From the NCBI GenBank assembly GCA_018398765.1, contig JAHBMJ010000614.1:19448-44200 (forward strand): a stretch of 24,753 nucleotides of DNA, given 5' to 3'. This DNA is from Chromera velia. Its lineage: Eukaryota; Sar; Chromeraceae. Shown here piece after piece: positions 9,650-20,107 of the stretch (its first letter is position 1; every line of letters begins with the position of its first letter). The notes under the pieces are model-generated. The model saw only the letters and a list, made by a program, of their open reading frames with translations, ran no database searches and was not told the origin of the DNA. Position numbers and translations under genes: made by a program.

Positions 9650-9801
9650 CGGAGGCCTTCCCGCACGCACAAAAGCCTAGTACGCGTAGACGGACAACAA
9701 AGGACAAAATCGCAGACGGATCGCGATGACTTGCCTTGATTTGGAGATCGATGCAAGCGGCCTAATGTCTTCAAACCGAATGCCTCTTTGCTTGCTCAGC
9801 G

Positions 9802-9829
9802 ACAGAATCGTACGAACAGAATCGCACGA
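9802..9829. repeat. 14-bp tandem repeat upstream of CHMP6
   Basis: acagaatcgtacga is followed directly by acagaatcgcacga, with one mismatch. It ends about 100 bp before the CHMP6 start codon, so it could be a paired factor-binding site. This is inferred from position only. Confidence 0.6.
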
Positions 9830-9931
9830 CCCGTCGCTTGATCGATCCTGGCAAACACGTCTTTACGCACTAGTTTTGGAAGCGATGGACTGATCTCTCT
9901 ACTTTGTTGAGTTTGCTTTGGCCCTATCTCG

Positions 9932-11930
9932 ATGGGGAACCTCTTCGGAAAGCGGAGGAGGCAGTCGGATCCGGGGGATGAAAAGATCACAGATGCCGAC
10001 AGGGCCATTTTGGACTTGAAGAATCAAAAAGGTCCGTCAGAGGAGGGAGGTATAAGGGACTAGAGATTGCGGCGTCTCCTTTCCTCTATTTTGTCCACTC
10101 ACTCCTGTGGCTGAGTGGTGCTTGCAGACCAATTGACGATTCACAAGAGGAAACTCGCTGCGCTGATTCCGAAAGATGTCGAAGCGGCAAAAAAGATGAT
10201 AGCAGAGGGACGAAAGCAGCTGGCTCTGTTGGCTTTGAGGAAAAAGAAGCACCACGAGAAGTTAGTGCAGGACTGCGAGAACCACCTGATGATGGTGGAA
10301 GAAATGATTGGAAGAGTGGAGATGCAACAGGTAGGGAGGAAAATGGGAGGGGCAATAGCATACTCCCGTCTGTCTGCCTTTCCCGCTTGTCTAGACAGAC
10401 ACCCGAGTGAGGTTTTGACCTATTCCTTGTTGGCCTGTTTGTGTTCCTCCTCTCCCATGATTGTCCTTCCGAATTGTCTCCCCTTTGCAAAGACGGGAGG
10501 TGTGGAAAGTAGAACAACTTGTTGTTTTTGCATGCTTCAACACATTACTTTGAGAGACAAAATGATTCACTTTCACAACGTGTTTTGTCTTCCTTTTTTC
10601 TCTGTGCGTGATTTCAGTTGGAGTCTGTGACAGTCTCTGCACTGGCTGCGGGCAACACCGCAGTGAAGAAGTACAGAGAGGAGGTGACTGTGGACTATGT
10701 GGCGAATCTGGTGGACGAGAGCGAGGAAGGGCGGCTCCACGTTCAGGAGATTGACGCTGAATTAGCCAGAGCAGGTGGGTTGATGTCTGTGTGTGGGGGG
10801 GTGTTGCTTGCTATTTTTTTGTTCTTTTGAGGGAGGAGATGATTCTCTGAGCTGAGGACTGTGCCTAGCTGTCACTCTTATTGCTGCAGAAACCCTTTCC
10901 CCCTCCGGGACATAACGCAACGATTTGTGTGGGCATTGAGTTGGAAGAGCACTTTCGGAACCTTTGTTAGAGTTGAATACGTAGGATGCCGACTTCGTGT
11001 TTTGCATCTGTATTGCTCTGCTCTGGTCTGCTCTGTTCTGTTCTGTTGTGTGTCGGAAGTGTGCAGGAGACAAAAGACTTCTGCCTTGCAGTTCACCGTG
11101 TGTTTTCCTCTTGCTGTTGTGTGCGTCAATTCGTTGCTGTCAGAGTTTGTAACTTGTTTTTTTCCTGTGCCTGTTGTTTTCGTACTGGTGTGATGACTCT
11201 TTTTTCCGAATTATGATGGCCCCTCCCCCATGCAACTTTTGTCTGCTGTTCTCCTGTTGGCTTCTTTGTTCTCTGCAGGCGTTACGGCGGACGACTCGGT
11301 CAGTGTAAGGGATGGGAGATAACATACATAGAATGGAAGGGAGGAGGGGGAGGTCCCTCTTTTGCCTTCTATTCTATTTCCCTATTCTTTCTGTTGCCTA
11401 TCTTTGTGCTTTCTTCATGTAGAGAAGTGCTTTTTCCTGTATCGAAGGTGTCAATTGCTTTCGTGTGTGGCGGTCCCAAATGGTTTGTGTTTTTTCTTTC
11501 GTTCTTTCCTCGCGAGGGAGAACGCGTAGCGTCCCGCAACGCCATACAGAGTGCCACTTTTCTCTTCGGGTCCTGGCATGTGAATGAATGAACCTGTCTT
11601 TGCTTGAAGGTGATTTTCTTTCGGAACACGTTGAATACATTCATTCTCTTTCCAGAATCCCCCCTTCGTTTTCGAAAATCCATTCATGACATGCATGGCT
11701 GTTGATGCATTCAGGCTGTGTTGGAGGAGCTGAGGCAAATCGAAGAACTGGAGGCCCTCAACGAGGTGGACAAACTGCCCTCAGTGCCGGCAGCTCCGGT
11801 GGGAGAGGGGGAGCAGACCGCAACCGCACAAGAGGCAGAGGCAGGGAAGGAGACGGAGAAAGAGCCGGTGAAGGCGAACCAAAAGGCAGAAAAAGAAAAG
11901 GCCAAGCAGCCTGTCGCACTTCCTGGCTGA
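9932..11930 (+). CDS. CHMP6: ESCRT-III subunit CHMP6 / Vps20
   Basis: CHMP6/Vps20 links ESCRT-II to Snf7 polymer assembly on endosomal membranes. Five exons join in frame: 9932-10031, 10128-10330, 10618-10774, 11279-11298 and 11715-11930, giving 231 residues (human 201). The N-terminus MGNLFGK is the family's myristoylation motif, with Gly2 as acceptor. KITDADRAILDLKNQKDQL (18-36) matches the first helix (human TEQDKAILQLKQQRDKL). RKQLALLALRKKKHHEKLV is the basic second helix. VDESEEGRLHVQEIDAELA matches the later region, and AVLEEL (161-166) the AILEEL helix. LPSVPAAP (181-188) fits the MIM2 consensus that binds the VPS4 MIT domain. A Lys/Glu/Ala-rich tail follows. Introns are 96, 287, 504 and 416 nt. 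Exon 4 is only 20 nt; a second donor, GTAAGG at 11305, would make it 26 nt and add Val-Ser without shifting the frame. Confidence 0.92.
11014..11048. repeat. (Y)TCTG pentanucleotide repeat in CHMP6 intron 3
   Basis: Imperfect units of ctctg/ttctg are repeated about seven times inside the 504-nt intron. Pyrimidine-rich character is usual for these introns; no function is inferred. Confidence 0.7.
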
Positions 11931-12330
11931 TTCTTCGATCTTTCTCCTATTTCCTTGCTTCTCTTCCTTCTCCGTCCCTTCGCTTAATCTTCTGCAGGCT
12001 GAGACTGATTAATTTGCTCTCGACCACGAACCTTGCCGTTCACGTAATTCTCATCGATTTCAACAGAACTTCTTCAGTCCCCCATCCTATATTCCTTTCG
12101 CCTTTACAAGCTGATCAAAAATCGGTGCTGCATGTACTTGTAATTTGGGTTGTGTTTGTCAGATGGTTTCCTTCTCCAGATCTGAGCTTTTAATTCCGGT
12201 AAAATTTTGATGAATTAACTTAGGAATTAACGGTGTGACCAACGTCGTATCGAATGCGCCAGCAAAGTGAGGAATGCCGTTTGCTATTCACTGGCATAAT
12301 TCATTCATAGCGAAATGTCTCTAGGAAACG

Positions 12331-13035
12331 TCTAGTGAAATGTTCAGTGCAGTTGTGAATCGCAACATATTTAATTTTGCAGGCTTTAATGTTGTCAATT
12401 AATCAATTAAGTCAACGAGTCGCTTTGAGAAAAAATGAGAATGTATTGAACTATTAAGCTATTAGTATTAATTCAAAACTATAACTAGAAGTTTACAACT
12501 ATAACATTTTCTTTCTTAGCTCGAGTCCTAGCTGGAGTCCTAGCTATATAGTTTCTTTTTTTCTCTTCTGACATTTTTTTTTTCATCAAAACTCTAGCAT
12601 TATAGTTCAATATATTCTGAAAAATTTGTTTTTAAATGACTGACTTTCTGATCATTGTCGTCATCATCATGCATACACTATCTGAGTGACCATCGCTATC
12701 TGCTTATAATGCCTATTTCTAGGCTTCTAGCGTTTGGCGGCAACGCACGAGGCAGTTTGTTCGATCTTGGACTTGCTAGTGGACTTATGAAACACTAGTT
12801 ACACAGACTTACACAATTTTATAAATTAAATATCAACATTCAATTGCAATAAATTGTTTTTAATTAATAACTAATTTAACCTTTATTACGAATCTTGCGA
12901 TATATGTCACAGAAATACCTAGAAAGATACCTTAGCAACTAGCTTAATTAGCAACAACGCCATCCTAGACGCTAGCTTAGACACCATCATTACGGCATAT
13001 ATCCTATCGTGTCTCATCCCAGTAAGGCGATTCTT
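12331..13035. other. AT-rich segment present only in repeat copy 1
   Basis: Copy 2 passes from the block ending gaaacgtcta to the block starting ggcgaatcaaat with only an A-rich filler. Copy 1 has about 705 AT-rich bases in between. No open frame of note. It is either an insertion in copy 1 or a deletion in copy 2. Confidence 0.75.
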
Positions 13036-13685
13036 AGGCGAATCAAATATTGACATCCGTTACGTCTCTTCTAAGGTATCCATGTATTGAACATATACAT
13101 CATACTACTAGTCATACCAATATGATATGATCCACGATAAGACCAGCAACCACTGGCAGTTTGAAGGAATCATGCACTGCATTAAACATAAGAGCAAATG
13201 AATGGCATTGGCCAGATGCACAAAAGTGCTAGAAAGTATAGGAAGATATCCCCCTTTCACTTATGATTGGTCATAATTGGTATGTCCCCAATAAAGTGGG
13301 ATCTATTTACTTATCAGAGAGCTGAAAGAAGGATGGGAACAAATGCTGCTGAAAGGTTTCCCTTTCAGGCATTTGATCAATGTGGAGGACTGCATTTATG
13401 CCTGCCCATTCTTCGGAGCTGCCTCTTCGTTCCTGTCACCTCTATCGGGCAAAATGAAACACCTCCTGCACTCACTCACCGCCACTCACCATCCCTCACC
13501 CTCACTCCGCAGATGCTCGATCATCTGACAGAGAGATGAAAGAGAGACCAGATCTAGGACCAAATGCATGTCCGACTGAGGAGACAACCAAAGATCTCAA
13601 TGCAAGACGACGCGATGACCCACGCAGAGACCTAAGGCCAAATCTGGTGCATGTCAGTGACACACGTTCACATTTGCCGTCTGCT

Positions 13686-14030
13686 TCAACCCCCCACCCC
13701 GCTGCCACTGTGTGTGGACAGGCCGCGGTGAAGGAGCAGGTCTGCAGGTGTGCCCTGAAGCGCCTGTCGGACTGCAACCCAACCACCTTCCTTCCCACTC
13801 TGGATGTTGCTGTAGAGGTTGAGCCAGTCATTTTGGTCGAATGTCCTTTCAATGTGACTAAAAAGGGCCGTTGCTGCCTGAACGGATGAACCCCCCTGTC
13901 CAGCCTGAGGACCTGTGCCTGTTGTCCAGTTGATTACTGCGTTCCAAGCCATACTGACTTCAGCAGGGAGAGTCCTTGATACCTCCTGCCCCCGGTCTTG
14001 GTTCAGTAGGAAGAGGGGCCAGTCATGCAC
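13686..14030 (-). pseudogene. Downstream coding fragment of unknown family, copy 1
   Basis: The minus-strand frame beginning near 14030 is shared with copy 2 from 18433 (MAWNAVINWTTG...ATALFSHIER). The copies part where one base differs, cccactc here at about 13796 against ccactc at about 18276. This copy then reads GGWVAVRQALQG to a stop at 13686. It is probably a later exon of the same minus-strand gene as 14540-15558; the junction is not identified. The family is not recognised. Confidence 0.4.
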
Positions 14031-14539
14031 ACCGTCTCCCTACCACCACAGTCGCATCCTGCATTCCTTAACCATTTGAGAGTTTCATGGAGTGTTACGG
14101 TGCAATCGAAGAAGAAGAGAAGCACAAAATGAATAATCGCCATTTTGGCCACCCTGCGTTTTCACAAGCTTTCATAAGGAGACAGATGTCAATGTGTTGC
14201 CTCCTGGCTCCGTGTCACACTGTGTGCACAATTGTGACAATAAATGTCACATTCAATCTTCTTCATGCACGTACGTGCGGGATCGAGAGCTGGGGACGAG
14301 AAAAACAGGACAGCTCAAGAGAGAGCGACGACAGTTAATGAGAAAAAAAACAGCGAGACCGAAAGCAGCAAAAACGAGCGCAGAGTTCCCCAATGATACT
14401 TTGCAGGTAGCTGAGAGATTGTGTCCGGCAAAGAGCTAGCGATGACGGGAAATTTCAGCGAAGTGCCAGGAAAGGAGAAACGAAGAAGGAAAGGAAACAG
14501 GGTTTCTTACGAACAAGCACTTGCTGACCGGTGCACCAG

Positions 14540-15558
14540 CGAAGATGTTCAGTTGTTCAACAGAGTCCACTGTAGATTGTCGCACAAGGAAGACGTAAGC
14601 GAACAGGCGGGCAATCAGAGAGACTTCCTCTGCATCGGTTCTCACTCGACAGGCACTTGCAGCCTCCTCCCACTCCCTCTCTCTCCCTTGCACAATCGCT
14701 TTACACTCTTCAGAGGGAGGGGAGAACACTGCTCCTTTCCCCTTCAAGAAATCTCCGGGATTGCGTCTGATCTCATCAGCAAGTTCCCTCCATCTATCAC
14801 TACTGCGGCCTTTGCAAGTCGAAAGTACAGTCTCTCGAACGACTCATCCGAAACAGTCTCGAGAACAGCCCTGCTCACTCTCCCCGGAACTGTCCCCAAG
14901 GGGTCGGTCTCTCCAAGGTTAGCCATCGTTTGCGCCACAGCCCCTCTCACTGCTTCCTGTGCGTGGAGCATTCTTCTTTGGTCATCACAGCGCACCCACA
15001 ACAACGCTTTCCCCCTTTCGTCTTGGTAAGTGAAGTAAGCTTCGTTGTCATCGTGGCGTCTCCAAGTCACGAAATTGGAGTCCTACGGACGAATGGCTGC
15101 AGGGGACTGCAAACAAATTTCAGCAAGACAAGAAATGTCCACACGTCTTTCAATGTGCATTGGGGATTTTTTAGAGCCGATCGAGGCCAACATACCTGGA
15201 ATAGACGTTTCCGCTCGAAGACTGGACGGAGAAACAGTAGTGTCCAATACTTTCCGATTTCCGTGCGGTAGGTTTTGTTCAGGGCCTCTACCTGTCCAGG
15301 AGATCTCTGAGTGACGTTCTGCGGAACCCCAGGCTGGCCTCTGCCTTCTCTTGAGCGGCGCGATGACCGCCGAGACCTGCCGTAGCCCCCTTTGCCCCTG
15401 CCGCCACTCTGAGCAGGTCTAGGAGCAGGTTGTGGAGCCCTTGTAGCCCTCCGTTGGCAGACCGTAAAACCGAAGAACCTCAACACGTCCTTAACAAGAT
15501 TGGCCGCTCTTGAGAACAGCCACATTCTCAGACTGATGTCCCTCAATGCAGCACGCAC
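14540..15558 (-). pseudogene. Intron-containing pseudogene of unknown family, copy 1
   Basis: The minus-strand reading begins in an open frame (ALRDISLRMWLFSRAANLV), passes through a Gly/Arg-rich, Pro-rich linker (PAPRPAQSGGRGKGGYGRSRR) and ends with KRLFQ at 15196. An 89-nt intron (15195-15107, GTATGT...TTTGCAG) joins in phase 0 to SPAAIRP, then TAG at 15085-15083, then DSNFVTWRRHDDNEAYFTYQDERG and a helical, charged region. A 7-nt deletion relative to copy 2 near 14800 shifts the frame. Beyond it the shared reading resumes (EECKAIVQGREREWEEA, LIARLFAYVFLVRQS). The spliced ancestor was protein-coding, and this copy is dead. I do not recognise the family. The initiating Met is uncertain because the open frame extends upstream of 15558 without an ATG. 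Confidence 0.6.
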
Positions 15559-15741
15559 TGGTCCCCACGCTGGGTAACTTGGAGAACCATTTGACTTGCT
15601 TTATATAATTCCCAATTAATTCAGAAAAGTTGATTGGATAAATTTTTTGAGAAGTTCGCTCACGTGGACAGTTACGTCCTTTTTTAGTACACTTGCCCAC
15701 CTTTGTTCGCTCGTCTCTGTGAATGTGCCGTAGATTTGAAG

Positions 15742-15754
15742 TATATATATAAGA
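15742..15754. promoter_or_regulatory. TATA-like stretch in the repeat, copy 1
   Basis: A TATATATATA tract lies about 190 bp upstream of the minus-strand pseudogene's open frame and is conserved in copy 2 near 20290-20301. It may be the element's old promoter. Low confidence. Confidence 0.3.
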
Positions 15755-15833
15755 GAGCAAGGTTGACTCTTGAAAGTCCTGCCTCAAATCAGAAATCAAC
15801 TCTCACAGCAGGTCGACTCATGTCGAATGCAGT

Positions 15834-15948
15834 GGCGGATCCGCCGGCCGGATCGACTATACAGTGCAACACTTTTTGCAACATGCATGCATGCACTCCT
15901 TATAATTGAATCGCGCGCGCGCGTGCGCGCGTTGCATGCATGCAACAC
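15834..15948. repeat. Palindromes and Z-DNA-like tract at the repeat's right end
   Basis: GGCGGATCCGCC (15834-15845) is a perfect 12-bp palindrome. Near 15911-15932 is an alternating CG/TG tract of about 20 bp, followed by the perfect palindrome GTTGCATGCATGCAAC. Copy 2 keeps the first palindrome (20383-20394) and the alternating tract but has lost half of the last one. The tract is a candidate left-handed DNA former. Confidence 0.7.
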
Positions 15949-15955
15949 TGCATCC

Positions 15956-16614
15956 GTGCAATGAGCGTCGCGGAAAGTCCCTCGCGCGCCCATCATGCAC
16001 GAGCGATCGAAAGTCAGACTGCTTTCACGTTCATGCAAGCTCGGTGTCAGATCATGCAGTTTCCGAATCATGCAACTGAGAGAAAGTGGGCTGCATTTGA
16101 CAAGGTTTTGACCCGCGCAATCAGTCACACATATACAGCACAACCGAAGGCCTCGACGGCCCTCACGCTCTTCTTCAAATTCAAGAACATTCAATGCGGA
16201 CACCACGACGCCAAAGAACTTTGTGCAACATGCAACACATCATGACGAGTGGAACGGGTCTCCGAACCTATATGTCGTGAATGATTGCGTCAACATTCCT
16301 CTTCAAGCCCTCTCGAAATTGCTCAGTTTCCAAAGAGGGCAAAAGCATGCAGGTCGCATGAAGACCCAGCAGCTAGTGGACTGAGATATCGCTGGCTTGT
16401 GAATGGTTTCTCTGAGTAACTGCTGCATGCAACACCTACATGCACTCAAGGATGGGATAGCGCCATCGTGACCTCTTCAAGGCTCCCACGTGAGTGAGGG
16501 AAAGCAACAGCTTCTAACAAAGAAAGACAACCCTCTGAGAAAGGCCATCGGCACTTTGCTGATATTTGCTCTCGTCACCTCCGCAAGACTATATATATAT
16601 ATATATACTTGCAG
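15956..16614. other. Unduplicated spacer, left part; no supported gene
   Basis: This lies between the two repeat copies. Short open frames occur on both strands without motifs. The strings catgcaac and gcaacatgc recur (about 16221, 16421), echoing the repeat's right end. It ends in an (AT)n tract at 16590-16607. Confidence 0.4.
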
Positions 16615-16728
16615 ATAAAAATCTGGCTGTTGCTTCTTCTCCTGAGTGCAGATGGACAAGTGTATGCACTCCCGCCGATACACGAGGCAGAACCTCAAAG
16701 AGGAAACTCAAAAGGCTGCGTAGTGCAG
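16615..16728 (+). CDS. Candidate exon with signal-peptide-like N-terminus
   Basis: An acceptor-like tatacttgcag precedes an open frame reading IKIWLLLLLLSADGQVYALP, which is hydrophobic and then small/polar like a secretory signal. A strong donor, GTGCAG|GTAAGC, closes a 38-codon, phase-0 exon at 16728. Without splicing the frame continues to 17226 and gains several Cys residues. No start ATG is present in the exon, and no partner exon can be identified on either side. The family is unknown. It could be chance. Confidence 0.25.
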
Positions 16729-17301
16729 GTAAGCTGTGTGAAATTTATGGACTGCGCCAGCATCTGCACACCGTTCCTAGAAGTTCAACCGCAATGTCGA
16801 AACATGAGCATGGAAGCGAAGAAGAGCCTGGAAGATAAAGAAAAGGAAAAAGCAACAAAAAGAGATAGGAAGGAAGGAAGGAAGGAAATAGGAAGCAGGG
16901 GAATGAATGCACATGCGCTCTTCTGCAGCTGTGAGGGGAAAACGTGTGTAAGCCTAGGTGTAAGCAATCAGCATTATGTAGCAGCATACTCACAGCATGG
17001 TAGGTGTCTACCTGGCGAGAGACCCAGCCGGACGTCACGTGCTCTACATGTGCATCGGGCTCAGACCGTAGACCGTAAGGGGGCATTAGGATTGCGTCCC
17101 GCCTGTTTTGGGCCGTCAGACTTGAGGCTGTATGTTCGCTCTGCGATTTCGCGCTTCGAGCAAGCCCAGACAGAAGAGTGCACGTGCATGCATACATGTA
17201 TGCATCTAGGATCCGCAGGTGACTAGCTAGGGAGACAGTGGAAGGCCAATGGAAGATCCTATCCGAGGGGAAGCAGGGAGACAGGCAACAGAAGATTCCA
17301 A
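16729..17301. other. Unduplicated spacer, right part; no supported gene
   Basis: The frame from the candidate exon stays open to 17226 but becomes Lys/Glu/Arg-rich over a GGAA microsatellite (about 16867-16886) and then has no recognisable features. A minus-strand frame (17197-16745) is equally long and equally unsupported. Confidence 0.35.
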
Positions 17302-17983
17302 ATCAAAAATCGGTGCTGCATGTACTTATAATTTTGGTTATGTTTGTCAGATGGTTTCTTTCTATAGATCTGAGCTTTTAATTCCGGTAAAAGTTTGATG
17401 AATTAACTTAGGAATTAACGGTGTGACCAACGTGGTATCGAATGCGCCATCAAACTGAGGAATGCCGTTTGCTATTCACATGTATAATTCATTCATAGCG
17501 AAATGTATCTAGGAATTCGAAACGTCTAATAAAAAAAAAGGGCGAATCAAATATTGATATCCGGTACGTTTTGTCTAGAGTATCCTACATACATCATGCT
17601 AATATGATAAGATCCAAGATTAGACCAGCAACCACTGGCAGTTTGAAGGAATCATGCACTGCATTAAACATAAGAGCAAATGAATGGCATTGTCCGGATA
17701 CACAAAAGTGCTGGAAAATATGGGAAGATATCCCCTTTTCATTTATGATTAGTCGTAATCGGTATATCCCCAATAAAGTGGGATCTATTTACTTATCAGA
17801 GAGCTGAAAGAAGGATGGGAACAAATGTTTCTGAAAGGTTTCCCTTTCAGGCATTTGATCAATGTCGAGGACTGCATTTATGCCTGCCCATTCTTCGGAG
17901 CTGCCTCTTCGTTCCTGTCACCTCTATAAGCCAAAATGAAACACCTCCTACACTCACTCACCACCACTCACCATCCTTCACCC

Positions 17984-18433
17984 TCACTCCGCAAATGCTT
18001 GATCATCTGACAGAGAGATGAAAGAGAGACCAGATCTAGGACCAAATGCATGTCCGATTGAGGAGACAACCAAAGATCTCAACGCAAGACGACGCGATGA
18101 CCCATGCAGAGACCTAAGGCCAAATCTGATGTATGTCAGTGATACACGTTCACATTTGTCGTCTGCTTCAACCCCCCACCCCGCTGCCACTGTGTGTGGA
18201 CAGGCCGCGGTGAAGGAGCAGGTCTGCAGGTGTGCCCTGAAACGCCTGTTGGACTGCAACCCAACCACCTTCCTTCCACTCTGGATATTGCTGTAGAGGT
18301 TTAGCCAGTTATTTTGGTCGAATATCCTTTCTATATGACTAAAAAGGGCCGTTGCTGCCTGAACGGATGAACCCCCTTGTCCAGCCTGAGGACCTGTGCC
18401 TGTTGTCCAGTTGATTACTGCGTTCCAAGCCAT
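17984..18433 (-). pseudogene. Downstream coding fragment of unknown family, copy 2
   Basis: This matches the copy 1 fragment at 13686-14030 up to a one-base difference near 18276. After that it reads in a different frame to a stop at 17984. The upstream part (ATALFSHIERIFDQNNWLNL) is conserved between copies. Which copy carries the original frame is not certain. Confidence 0.4.
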
Positions 18434-19084
18434 ACTAACTTCAGCAGGGAGAGTCCTTGATACCTCCTGCCCCCGTCTTGATTCAGTGGAAAGAGGGGCC
18501 AGTCACACCTTCTCCCTACCATCACAGTCGCATCCTGCATTCATTAAGTTAAACAATTTGAGAGTTTCATGGAGTGTTACAGTGCAACCGAAGAAGAAGA
18601 GAAGCATAAAATGAATAATCGCCATTTTGGTGATATAGTCAAATTCGTGACGCCCTCAGGGCTGCATTTTTACAAGCTTTCATAAGGAGACAGATGTCAA
18701 TGTGTTGTCTCCTGGCCGCTCCTGGCTCCGTTTCATACTGTATGCACAATTATGATAATGAATGTCACATTCAATCTTCTTCATACACGTACGTGCGGGA
18801 TCGAGAGCTGGGGACGAGAAAAACAGGACAGCTCAAGAGAGAGCGACGACAGTTAATGAGAAAAAAAACAGCGAGACCGAAAGCAGCAAAAACGAGCGCA
18901 GAGTTCCCCAATGATACTTTGCAGGTAGCTGAGAGATTGTGTCCGGCAAAGAGCTAGCGATGACGGGAAATTTCAGCGAAGTGCCTGGAAAGGAGAAACG
19001 AAGAAGGAAACTTTTAAGGAAACAGGGTTTCTTACGAACAAGCACTTGCTGACCGGTGCACCAGACTGCCACCAGTGAAGATGT

Positions 19085-20107
19085 TCAGTTGTTTAACAGA
19101 GTCCACTGTAGATTGTCGCACAAGGAAGACGTAAGTGAACAGGCGGGCAATCAGAGAGACTTCCTCTGCATTGGTTCTCACTCGACAGGCACTTGCAGCC
19201 TCCTCCCACTCCCTTTCTCTCCCTTGCACAATCGCTTTACACTCTTCAGAGGAAGGGGAGAACACTGCTCCTTCCCCCTTCAAGAAATCTCCGGGATTGC
19301 GTCTGATCTCATCAGCAAGTTCCCTCCATCTATCACTTCCTCCCTCTGCGGCCTTCGTAAGTCGAAAGTACAGTCTCTCGAACGACTCATCCGAAACAGT
19401 CTCGAGAACTGTTACAGCCCGGCTCACTCTCCCCGGAACTGTTCCCAAGGGGTCAGTCTCTCCAAGGTTAGCCATCGTTTATGCCACAGCCCCTCTCACT
19501 GCTTCCTATGCGTGGAGTATTCTTCTTTGGTCATCACAGCGGACCCATAACAACGCTTTCCCCCTTTCGTCTTGGTAAGTGAAGTAAGCTTCGTTGTCAT
19601 CGTGGCGTCTCCAAGTCACGAAATTGGAGTCGTTCGGACAAATGGCTGCAAGGGAATGCAAACAAATTTCAGCAAGACAAGAAATGTCCACACGTCTTTC
19701 AATGTGCATTGGGGATTTTTTAGAGCCGATCGAGGCCAACATACCTGGAATAGACGTTTCCGCTCGAAGACTGGACGGAGAAACAGTAGTGTCCAATACT
19801 TTCCGATTTCCGTGCGGTAGGTTTTGTTCAGGGCCTCTACCTGTCCAAGAGATCTCTGAGTGACGTTCTGCGGAACCCCAGGCTGGCCTCTGCCTTCTCT
19901 TGAACGGCGCGATGACCGCCGAGACCTGCCGTAGCCCCCTTTGCCCCTACCGCCACTCTGAGCAGGTCTAGGAGCAGGTTGTGGAGCCCTTGTAGCCCTC
20001 AGTTAGCAGACCGTAAAACTGAAAGACCTCAACACGTCCTTAATGAGATTGGCCACTCTTGAGAACAGCCACATTCTCAGACTGATGTCTCTCAATGCAG
20101 CATACAC
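19085..20107 (-). pseudogene. Intron-containing pseudogene of unknown family, copy 2
   Basis: Homologous to 14540-15558. It keeps the segment that copy 1 lost (RLTKAAEGGSDRWRELADEI), so its frame is continuous there. It has three stops where copy 1 has Gln codons: TAA at 20005-20003, TAG at 19508-19506 and TAA at 19481-19479. The intron donor is intact (19744) but the acceptor AG is changed to AT at 19656. An 11-bp insertion near 19065-19076 alters the distal end. The copy is clearly non-functional, and its lesions differ from those of copy 1. Confidence 0.6.

Larger units (their letters stand above)
9233..9931. promoter_or_regulatory. Shared upstream region of divergent TBCA and CHMP6
   Basis: About 700 bp separate the two start codons, so both promoters must lie here. 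It contains the GC-rich palindrome at 9546-9627, a C-run with a 3-base gap, and a 14-bp tandem repeat close to the CHMP6 start. Open frames across it have no features. No TATA box is clear. The promoter role is inferred from gene layout only. Confidence 0.6.
12114..15955. repeat. Long dispersed/duplicated repeat, copy 1
   Basis: This aligns by eye with 17302-20496 in the same orientation. Common left edge: atcaaaaatcggtgctgcatg; common right edge: aacactgcatcc. Flanks differ on both sides. Identity is roughly 93-96%, with small indels. Copy 1 has about 705 bp (12331-13035) that copy 2 lacks. The left edge lies 184 bp after the CHMP6 stop. No terminal inverted repeat or target-site duplication is seen. 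It contains a minus-strand pseudogene. It could be a mobile-element family of unknown class or an imperfect segmental duplication. Confidence 0.88.

Noticed and set aside
13267-13889. Plus-strand open frames in the long repeat, with matching frames in copy 2
   Set aside because: They lie opposite the minus-strand coding region. The minus strand has the spliced structure and the more protein-like composition, so these look like shadows.
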